From NCBI GenBank assembly GCA_944325085.1, contig CALUYT010000037.1, forward strand, positions 1 to 59,633: a DNA stretch of 59,633 nt, given 5' to 3'. The notes beneath the pieces are model-generated. The model did not search any database. It saw only the letters and a program-made list of their open reading frames with translations, and had not been told where the DNA came from. The position numbers were made by a program, and so were the translations under genes. This document shows, in pieces, positions 1 through 6,966 of the stretch (the stretch's first letter is position 1; each line of letters opens with the position of its first letter). This DNA comes from Candidatus Gastranaerophilales bacterium (GTDB lineage Bacteria > Cyanobacteriota > Vampirovibrionia > Gastranaerophilales > Gastranaerophilaceae).

Positions 1-521
1 CTATCTTAAATGGTACTTTAACTGGTCAAACTTTCCAAGGTACAGTTGCTGATTTAAGACGTAACGTTAACGGTACAGCTCAAGCATATACAATGGTTAG
101 ACCTGCAAACTTCCAAAACGTAATTCCTCCTACTTATACTCAATGGAGAGCATATACTTTAGCTGATGGTTCTATTGTTGCATTTAACAACAATGCATTT
201 GGTTGTGAACTTCCAGTTGGTGCTCAATTAAATAATACAATTCTTGCTAGAGCAACTTCAACTACTGCCGCTAACGGTACTATCACTCCAGGTTTAGGAA
301 ACTGCATGGGCTTTATCGATGTTAACGGTGTTACATTACCAAACAGAGAAGTTAACTGTGGTAATGGTACTAGAGGTACAGCTACATTGAACGTACAAAC
401 TCCTTGTACAGTTAAAAATGACTCTAACCACATGACAGATATTTTCCCAATCGTATTCCACGATTCAACTGTTGAACCAGCATCTGATGCTGCTAAATAC
501 GTATTAACATCTGCAAAATAA
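1..521 (+). CDS. Pilin-like protein, 3' end only
   Basis: Partial gene: the left edge of the window cuts it. The open frame runs from base 3 without a stop, so the visible 172 residues are a C-terminal part. It contains many small polar residues (Thr, Asn, Gly, Ala), four cysteines, and a 'GFIDVNG' segment followed by 'LPN'. That Asp-x-Asn-Gly / Pro-Asn pattern resembles the C-terminal half of type IV pilin or type II pseudopilin proteins. The N-terminal methylated helix that would prove this is outside the window. PilT and ComEC later in the window show that a type IV pilus system is present. The gene ends just before a strong terminator. Pilin identity is inference from composition and motif; another exported surface protein is possible. 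Confidence 0.5.
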   Translation, partial: ILNGTLTGQTFQGTVADLRRNVNGTAQAYTMVRPANFQNVIPPTYTQWRAYTLADGSIVAFNNNAFGCELPVGAQLNNTILARATSTTAANGTITPGLGNCMGFIDVNGVTLPNREVNCGNGTRGTATLNVQTPCTVKNDSNHMTDIFPIVFHDSTVEPASDAAKYVLTSAK

Positions 522-577
522 GACTTTCTTTTAAATGTCAAGTGATACCGAATCGCTTGATACGCTTTACATTATTT

Positions 578-614
578 GAGGCTCTGAAAGTATTTTCAGA
601 GCCTCTTTTTTTTT
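578..614 (+). terminator. Rho-independent terminator after the pilin-like gene
   Basis: Perfect 12-bp stem (578-589 with 594-605), loop GTAT, followed by nine T. The T-run is only on the right side, so it serves the plus-strand gene ending at 521, not lpxA. Confidence 0.95.
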
Positions 615-626
615 CTAATTAAAATT

Positions 627-1433
627 TTATTCATCAGCAAGACATTCATGTCCTGATTTGTGTGATTTTAGTAGAACCCCTCTTTTTGAAGTGTGAATGA
701 AATCTATCATTTTTTCTATGTATTCATTCATTGGAATTTCTGCTTTTATTTTTTCAATAGCTTGAGAAGTATTATAGTCTTCTGAAATTAAAAGTTTAAA
801 TGCTTCATTTGTAGCGGTTCTAACTTCTAAAGGTACTCCTCTTCTTTTCATTGCAATAACATTGATTCCACGTGGAACAGGTGGTCTGCCTTCACCTTTT
901 GAATATGGAAGAATATCTTGGCGAGAAGCAGAAAATCCGCTTATGATTGCCATATCACCAATTCTTATATTTTGGTGGAATACACTCATTCCTCCAACGA
1001 AGGCTCCAAAACCAACATGAACGTGACCGCCTAATGTTACTAAATTAGCTAAAATTACTTGATCTTCAAGTACACAGTTGTGGGCAACATGTGAGCCAAC
1101 CATTAACAAACATTTATTGCCGATTCTTGTAGTAAAGTCACCGCAAGCAGCACCTCTATGTATTGTTACGTTTTCTTTAATGATTGTTTCATCACCGATT
1201 ACAACTTTTGTATCTTCGCCTTTGTATCCTAAATCCTGAGGTTCTGAACCTATTGTTGCAAATGGTGAAATTGTACAATTTTTTCCAATTTCAGCATGTT
1301 CAATGTGAGCGTTTGAAATTACTCTTGTTCCGCTACCTATTGTTACTCCTTCGCCTATAACAACGTAAGGTCCTATTATCGCATCTTCTGCTATTTTTGC
1401 TGAAGGATGGATTATTGCTGTTTTATCAATCAT
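627..1433 (-). CDS. lpxA: Acyl-ACP--UDP-N-acetylglucosamine O-acyltransferase LpxA
   Basis: First enzyme of lipid A synthesis: transfers a hydroxyacyl chain from ACP to UDP-GlcNAc in the cytoplasm. The 268 residues match the family length (about 260). The N-terminal two thirds are left-handed beta-helix hexapeptide repeats. Recognisable family signatures are 'EPQDLGYKGE' near residue 64, 'HRG' near 92, and 'HVAHNC' at 115-120, where His118 corresponds to the catalytic His125 of E. coli. 'MKRRGV' near 205 opens the C-terminal helical domain. A good ribosome site (GAGGG) precedes the ATG. No lpxC, lpxD or fabZ is adjacent, so the gene is separated from the usual lipid A cluster. It shows that the organism makes lipid A and has an outer membrane. 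Confidence 0.95.
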   Translation of the reverse strand: MIDKTAIIHPSAKIAEDAIIGPYVVIGEGVTIGSGTRVISNAHIEHAEIGKNCTISPFATIGSEPQDLGYKGEDTKVVIGDETIIKENVTIHRGAACGDFTTRIGNKCLLMVGSHVAHNCVLEDQVILANLVTLGGHVHVGFGAFVGGMSVFHQNIRIGDMAIISGFSASRQDILPYSKGEGRPPVPRGINVIAMKRRGVPLEVRTATNEAFKLLISEDYNTSQAIEKIKAEIPMNEYIEKMIDFIHTSKRGVLLKSHKSGHECLADE

Positions 1434-1534
1434 TTTTTACCCTCTTTCTTACTGTCCGTTATGTCAATTATAGTACAAAGTAGGGTTTTTTAGTATTCCT
1501 TTATATTATTTTAATATAGAATATTTATTTGCTA

Positions 1535-3217
1535 TTAGAAATTATAACAGTCTGGTGCAAGTAATAATGGTTGATTTGGTTTCCAATGTTTATCAAGATG
1601 TTCAAAGGAACTGTTTAACAAATTATTAAGTTGCTTGATAAGTTTGTTTTCGTGATTATCCATTAGTTGTTTTAGCACTGCTACATAAATTTGTTGAATT
1701 TCTTGTGCATCAAAAGTTCTGATTGTCGGATGGTTTCCAATAGATTTTGAAAAATCAAAAAGTGTATATTTCAAATAATCTCTTATGTCTGATGTCAAGT
1801 ATTTAGTATCTTCAGAAATATCTGTTTTTTCAAGTTTTTTCAAATATTGCCCAAATTTTATTAAGCTATCCATATATGTGTTTGCAAGTTTTTGGCTTTC
1901 ATCACCCGGACAAGAATCTATAAATTGAGGAGTATATCTGCTTGCTGTAGATTCTTGAGCAATATTTAGTTCCGGTCTATGAGGATAATATTTTAAATCT
2001 TCAAATGTGATATCTGAAGTATCTATTCCTTGATTTTGTGCCCATAAGAAGAATCTTCTTTTGAATAATTCTGGTGTTAATTCAACAGTATAGAACATAT
2101 CTTGTTCTTCTTTTACTTTTTTCCAAGCAAATTCCATATTTTTTGAAAATGCTTTTCTTGCCCATTCGTTTGTTGCCCAAAACTTTTTCATTGCTATGGA
2201 TTTTTCTTTGTTTAATGCTGTTGGATTTTCAAAATCATCTGTTGTTAGATTTTTAAAACCTTGCCCTTTCATAAATTTTGATAAGGCTTGTTTTATTCTA
2301 TCTGCTCCAAATATATTCCAAGCTTTTTTCATTACTCTACGTAAAATTTGTGCTTGTTCAGGATTATCTTGATAGAATTTTTTTTGTCGTTCTGACATTG
2401 CAAAAATTCTTTCAGGATTTTCTTGATAATATTTTATTAAACCTTCTGAGATATGTTGCCTATGTTCTAAAGATAATGGACCTCTTTTTATATAAACAGG
2501 TTCGCCATCAGCTTTTTGGGCTTTTATATCCATTGTTTCCATACGTTTTTTTTGCATTTGTTTTACTAGACGTTCGTTGTATTCTGGATCTGAAAATTTT
2601 AAGATATGCCCATAATGACGATTAACTTTTGGGATATTTAATTTTTCCATTATATAGTTAATATCTTTACCATTAGTGTATGTTTTTAAGTCATTTAGAG
2701 AAAAACCTTCGCCCCAGTATAGTTTTATTAACTGCAAAGATAAATCTTCTTCAGGGTTAAAATATTCTATTTTTCCTTGTTTTATATCATCAACTATTGA
2801 ACCTTCTCTGTATTCAAGTTCGTTTGCTGATTTAACATCTTTGAATTCAGGGAATTTTTCTTTTAGTTCTTTTAAGCTAAAACAATCTTTTATGCTTTCA
2901 TATAATTTTTTATGGACTGTAATTAATGTATCATTTTCTTTGTTTCCGCTTTCTAATATCATCATAGCCCATTCACGAACATTCTTTGGATAAATGTCCG
3001 GATATTTTTGTGCTAATTTATCAAGATTTTTGATTGTTTCAGCAAGATTTATACTGTAACCTCCTGTAAAACTTAAGTATTGCTGTGCTGTTGGCATTGG
3101 AAGTTTTTGTGTGTCTGTTAATTGTGATGGGGTAGTTTCTTGTTGTTGAGTTGTATTATTATTATTTGTATTTTGGATTTTTGTTTGAAAGTTTTGGGTA
3201 ATGTAGTTAATTTTCAT
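1535..3217 (-). CDS. Unknown protein with Asn/Gln-rich N-terminus and NUMOD3-like repeats
   Basis: Function not recognised. Residues 1-45 are low-complexity Asn/Gln/Thr, ending in 'LSFTGG' at 48-53, one of three F-x-G/A N-termini in this window. Residues 245-370 are basic and aromatic and contain repeated units: 'LSLEHRQHISEGL' resembles the NUMOD3 DNA-binding motif of homing endonucleases, followed by two 'FYQ/YYQ-x-NPE' units and 'IAMKKFW'. No GIY-YIG or HNH nuclease core is visible. The C-terminus is helical and soluble. There are no membrane segments and no classical signal peptide. A good ribosome site (AAGGA) precedes the ATG at 3217. It lies 101 bp upstream of lpxA on the same strand, without a clear terminator between them. 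Confidence 0.8.
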   Translation of the reverse strand: MKINYITQNFQTKIQNTNNNNTTQQQETTPSQLTDTQKLPMPTAQQYLSFTGGYSINLAETIKNLDKLAQKYPDIYPKNVREWAMMILESGNKENDTLITVHKKLYESIKDCFSLKELKEKFPEFKDVKSANELEYREGSIVDDIKQGKIEYFNPEEDLSLQLIKLYWGEGFSLNDLKTYTNGKDINYIMEKLNIPKVNRHYGHILKFSDPEYNERLVKQMQKKRMETMDIKAQKADGEPVYIKRGPLSLEHRQHISEGLIKYYQENPERIFAMSERQKKFYQDNPEQAQILRRVMKKAWNIFGADRIKQALSKFMKGQGFKNLTTDDFENPTALNKEKSIAMKKFWATNEWARKAFSKNMEFAWKKVKEEQDMFYTVELTPELFKRRFFLWAQNQGIDTSDITFEDLKYYPHRPELNIAQESTASRYTPQFIDSCPGDESQKLANTYMDSLIKFGQYLKKLEKTDISEDTKYLTSDIRDYLKYTLFDFSKSIGNHPTIRTFDAQEIQQIYVAVLKQLMDNHENKLIKQLNNLLNSSFEHLDKHWKPNQPLLLAPDCYNF

Positions 3218-3326
3218 ATTTTTTCCTTATATTTTCCTATTATATGTTTTTGCTAAAACTCATAAAAGTTTATTTTTGCTTATTTCGTATCTTTTTTATA
3301 AAAATTTTTATTAATCTTAATATAAA

Positions 3327-3362
3327 AAGACCTGTTACAGATTAATCTATAACAGGTCTTTT
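3327..3362 (-). terminator. Terminator of the Fe-ADH gene
   Basis: 12-bp perfect stem (3327-3338 with 3351-3362) and 12-base loop, with A/T runs on both sides. It lies 20 bp past the stop codon of the alcohol dehydrogenase and upstream of the 560-residue gene. Confidence 0.9.
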
Positions 3363-3381
3363 AGTTTATTTTGTTTTATTC

Positions 3382-4587
3382 TTACGCTTTTAATGATTTT
3401 TCATATATAGCGCGAACTGTTTCTTTTGAATTTCCGCTTGGACCAATATTAATCAATCCGTCAAGTGAAGGTGTAGTAAATGCTAGGTTAGTTAATTTAT
3501 CAACATCTTCAGCTTTGAATCCCATATCTTCAAGTTTTTCAGGAACGTCAACTGATTTTAACCAAGCATAAACGCCGTCAGCAGCTTTTTTAGCTTCTGA
3601 AGGATCACCTGTTAAACCTGGAACGATAGGTGCTAGGATATCAGCTAAAGTTGCAGCTCTATCTTTGTATATAGTTTCAACTACTGCAGGAAGTAATATT
3701 GCTAAACCTAAACCGTGTGATAAATCAGGTTTTACTGCACTTAGAGGGTGTTCTAGTGCGTGTGTATAGTGTAATAAGCCATTATCAAAACTTACACCAC
3801 CCATCATTGCTGCGTATGCTAAGAAGTATCTTGCTTCTAAATCTTCTGGGTTTGCAAGAGCTTTTGGTAAGTATTTTGCAACAAGTTCAATAACTTGTTT
3901 TGCCAAAGTAATTGAATATGGTGATGCAACAAGTGATGTTGCTGCTTCTACTACGTGGTTAACTGCATCAATTGAAACATATCTTGTTTGTTTTGGTGAT
4001 AGTTTTGTCATCAATTGTGGGTCATCAATTGCATAAGTTGGATAAATACAATCATATGCAATTGCAGGTTTGAAGTCTTTTTCTAAATTTGTAACTACTG
4101 CAAATCTGTTTGTTTCAGTTCCTGTACCGTGTGTTAAGTTAATTGAAATAATTGGTGCAGCTTTTTGTGGTGCAAAGGTGAAATCATAAATATCTTCAGC
4201 AGTTTTGTCAGGATATTCAAGTAATATAGCAACTGATTTACCTGCATCTGTTGGAGAACCTCCACCAATAGCTATAACAGCTTTTGCTCCAAAATCTTTT
4301 GCCATTTTGAATGCGTCATTTACATGGTGTGTTGTTGGGTTTGGTGTTACTTGGTCAAAGTTAACGTATCCGATACCATTATCTTTTAATGCTTTTTCTA
4401 CAACGTCCCAAGCTCCTGTTGCTTTATAGGCATTTCTTCCTGACATAACTATTACTTTATCAATACCTTTTGATTTGATGTCTTTTGCTATATCAAATAT
4501 TTTTTGGATTGCACCAACTCCAAAATAAACATTAGTTCTAGTTCTAATTTCTTTTACTTCGTGGATATTAATGTCTTTTTCCCACAT
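3382..4587 (-). CDS. Iron-containing (group III) alcohol dehydrogenase
   Basis: NAD(P)-dependent interconversion of an aldehyde or ketone with an alcohol; cytoplasmic, typical of fermentative metabolism. The 401 residues match the family length. The nucleotide-binding 'GGGSPTDAGK' lies near residue 108 and 'HGTGTET' near 154. Metal ligands of the type D...H...H...H are visible in 'DAVNHVVEA', 'HYTHALEHPLSA' and 'SHGLGLAILLP'. The start is supported by AAAGGAGAG a few bases upstream. It is monocistronic, with its own terminator. Substrate (butanol, ethanol, 1,3-propanediol, lactaldehyde) cannot be fixed from sequence alone. Confidence 0.93.
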   Translation of the reverse strand: MWEKDINIHEVKEIRTRTNVYFGVGAIQKIFDIAKDIKSKGIDKVIVMSGRNAYKATGAWDVVEKALKDNGIGYVNFDQVTPNPTTHHVNDAFKMAKDFGAKAVIAIGGGSPTDAGKSVAILLEYPDKTAEDIYDFTFAPQKAAPIISINLTHGTGTETNRFAVVTNLEKDFKPAIAYDCIYPTYAIDDPQLMTKLSPKQTRYVSIDAVNHVVEAATSLVASPYSITLAKQVIELVAKYLPKALANPEDLEARYFLAYAAMMGGVSFDNGLLHYTHALEHPLSAVKPDLSHGLGLAILLPAVVETIYKDRAATLADILAPIVPGLTGDPSEAKKAADGVYAWLKSVDVPEKLEDMGFKAEDVDKLTNLAFTTPSLDGLINIGPSGNSKETVRAIYEKSLKA

Positions 4588-4702
4588 AATAAACTCTCCT
4601 TTCTTCTACCATTTAGATTTTACACGTAGATTATAGTTTATAATTTTTCTTTTTTCAAGATAAATATAGCAAAATTATTTTTGTTCATTTTTTAAATAGC
4701 AT

Positions 4703-5563
4703 ATGAAAATTCAGTCTATATCAAACAATATTTTTTTAAGAAAAAATAATTATAATACATTCAATCAAAATAATTTGACCTTTAGAGGTGTAGATTCATC
4801 TGGCAATATCAACCCTAACGATTTGGATAGGTTTGATAGTACCGGTGATAATGCAGGTAATGATAATAATAATCAACAACTTCCTGAGTGGGCGAGAAAG
4901 GCTATGCTTTTTTCATTAGTCTTTTTTACTCTAAAAAATGAGCCGTTTGTTCAAAATCTTTTTGATTCAGGAATGATGAGTGAAGAAGAATTAGATAGAG
5001 AAGAATATTTTGAAAATGTTCAAAGTATTAGAAAAGAAGAAGGAAAAAGTTCTGCATTTTATCATTTGAACAAGTTTTATGATATAGAAAAACCTAAAAT
5101 AGAAGCTCTTGGATATAATAAATTCTCATTGGAATTTAATCTTGATAATCAAAAAGTTCAAATGGAAATAAATTTTGATGAAGAAAATAAAGATGAACTC
5201 AAGGGGAAATTTAAACTTGGAAATAATGGTGAAGAAATAAAATATAAGGCTGTTTTTTCTCCTGATGATATTCAAGAGTTTAAATTATTTTTAAATGACG
5301 GTGAAGAAAAATATATTCTGGGTCGAGATTATAATGGCGAATTGTACAAGCTTGAAAATGGTAAAAAAGTAATTTTGAATAGTGAAAATGTTGAAAAATA
5401 CGAACAGTATTTGGATAACTTAGAAACTCTTGATGATTTGAGCTTTTTTACTGATAGAAATCCTTTATGGAGAAATCTTAATTACTTATTATTAATTTTT
5501 CTTTTATACAATGAATATAAACACGATAAAAATAGAAAAAATGACGAAACCAATAAAGAATAA
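4703..5563 (+). CDS. Unknown protein with N-terminal LTFRG motif
   Basis: Function not recognised; 286 residues. The N-terminus is Asn-rich and ends in 'NLTFRG' at 24-29, the same F-x-G/A pattern found in the proteins at 1535-3217 and 31150-31557. An Asp/Asn-rich linker follows. One moderately hydrophobic segment lies at about 66-80. A long acidic, charged middle (about 95-245) is followed by a second hydrophobic stretch near 258-272 ('YLLLIFLLY') and a charged tail. No classical signal peptide. No convincing ribosome site stands before the ATG, so the start is less sure than the frame. It is followed by the symporter-ileS pair. Confidence 0.75.
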   Translation: MKIQSISNNIFLRKNNYNTFNQNNLTFRGVDSSGNINPNDLDRFDSTGDNAGNDNNNQQLPEWARKAMLFSLVFFTLKNEPFVQNLFDSGMMSEEELDREEYFENVQSIRKEEGKSSAFYHLNKFYDIEKPKIEALGYNKFSLEFNLDNQKVQMEINFDEENKDELKGKFKLGNNGEEIKYKAVFSPDDIQEFKLFLNDGEEKYILGRDYNGELYKLENGKKVILNSENVEKYEQYLDNLETLDDLSFFTDRNPLWRNLNYLLLIFLLYNEYKHDKNRKNDETNKE

Positions 5564-5642
5564 GTTTAACAAATTTTACAAAAATTTTTACTATTATATA
5601 TAAGATGTCATGTTTGTTTTATAATTTAGCCAAGAGGTTAGA

Positions 5643-6965
5643 TTGAAACATTCAAAACTTACATTATTGATATTTATAGCCTTAGTTTTAGGTGTATTAT
5701 TTGGTCATTTTGCCCCTCATTTAGCGGTAAAGATGCGTGCTTTTGCCTTGATATTTTTACGTATGGTAAAAATGATTATTGCACCTTTGTTGTTCGCAAC
5801 TTTAGTTACCGGGATTGCCGGGCATGGTGATACTAAAAAATTAGGTAAAATTGGTATCAAAACTATTATATATTTTGAAATAGTCACAACTCTTGCATTG
5901 ATTATTGGTTTGACTATGGGAAATATTTTTAATCCTGGAAAGGGTTTTGCAACAGGAACTGTAGCTAATCCTGAATTGTTAAAAGAAGCCGGTTTGATGG
6001 CTGTTACAACTCCTCATACCTCTATTTCTGAGATGATAGTTAATGTGTTCCCTACAAGTATTGTTCAGGCAATGTCTGAAGGTAATTTGTTACAGATTGT
6101 TGTCTTTTCAATATTTATGGCTGTTGCAATTTGTGCGGTTGGGAAAAAAGCTCAGCCTGTTATGGATTTGTTAAATTCAGTTTCTCAAATAATGTTTAAA
6201 TTTACTGAGTATGTTATGTATTTTGCTCCGTTAGGTATTTTTGGAGCTATAGCATCAACAGTCGGAATGAATGGCTTATCTATATTGAAAAATTACGCTA
6301 AAATTATTTTCTCATTATATACAGCTCTTGCAGTTTTTGTATTAATCGTATTATTTATTGCGTGTAAATATGCAAGAATTTCATTTAGAAGTCTATTAAA
6401 AGCTATTCAAGAACCTGCTATTTTAGCTTTTTCAACAGCAAGTTCAGAAGCAGCATTTCCAAAAGCTATTGAAATAATGGAAAGATTTGGAGTTCCACAA
6501 AATATTGTTAGCTTTGTTATGCCAACAGGTTACACATTCAACCTTGATGGCAGTACTTTGTATTTAGCAATGGCTGTAATTTTTTCATCTCAAATATGTG
6601 GGATAAATTTAGATTTGAATCAACAAATATTAATGATGCTTGCTTTAATGTTAACAAGTAAAGGTATTGCTGGAGTTCCAAGAGTTTCTTTGGTTGTGTT
6701 AGCAGGTACATTATCAAGTTTTAATATCCCTATTATTGGTGTTGCAATATTACTAGGTATAGATCAAATATTAGATATGGGCAGAACTACTGTTAACTTA
6801 GTTGGTAACTGTGTTGCGACAGTTGTTATTGCTCGTTGGGAAAATGAATTTGATTATAATAAAATGAAATTGTTTATAAAACAGACTGATGAAGAAAATG
6901 CTGAAAATTTATCAGGTATAAAGAAGATTTGTAATAAAGTAATAAATAAAGCAGAGGAATCGTAA
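5643..6965 (+). CDS. Dicarboxylate/amino acid:cation symporter (DAACS family)
   Basis: Inner-membrane secondary transporter that couples uptake of glutamate, aspartate or C4-dicarboxylates to Na+ or H+. The 440 residues have about eight membrane segments. Family landmarks: the serine-rich hairpin 'STASSEAAFPKA' near 264, 'MPTGYTFNLDGSTLY' (NMDGT-type motif) near 293, 'TSKGIAGVPR' near 338, and 'RTTVNLVGNC' near 379. The start is TTG, chosen because AGAGG lies just upstream and the first membrane segment begins at once. Later ATGs would cut that helix. It ends 1 base before ileS, so the two are probably co-transcribed. The substrate is unassigned. Confidence 0.92.
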   Translation: MKHSKLTLLIFIALVLGVLFGHFAPHLAVKMRAFALIFLRMVKMIIAPLLFATLVTGIAGHGDTKKLGKIGIKTIIYFEIVTTLALIIGLTMGNIFNPGKGFATGTVANPELLKEAGLMAVTTPHTSISEMIVNVFPTSIVQAMSEGNLLQIVVFSIFMAVAICAVGKKAQPVMDLLNSVSQIMFKFTEYVMYFAPLGIFGAIASTVGMNGLSILKNYAKIIFSLYTALAVFVLIVLFIACKYARISFRSLLKAIQEPAILAFSTASSEAAFPKAIEIMERFGVPQNIVSFVMPTGYTFNLDGSTLYLAMAVIFSSQICGINLDLNQQILMMLALMLTSKGIAGVPRVSLVVLAGTLSSFNIPIIGVAILLGIDQILDMGRTTVNLVGNCVATVVIARWENEFDYNKMKLFIKQTDEENAENLSGIKKICNKVINKAEES

Positions 6966-6966
6966 T

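Noticed and set aside
2108-2485. Homing endonuclease
   Set aside because: Only NUMOD3-like repeats are present; no GIY-YIG or HNH core and no intron or intein context.
2074-2625. Plus-strand open frames across the 560-residue gene
   Set aside because: They are Leu/Phe-rich shadows of an AT-rich minus-strand gene and have no ribosome site.
6900-6966. T-box leader for ileS
   Set aside because: Only one base separates ileS from the symporter gene, so there is no room for a leader.
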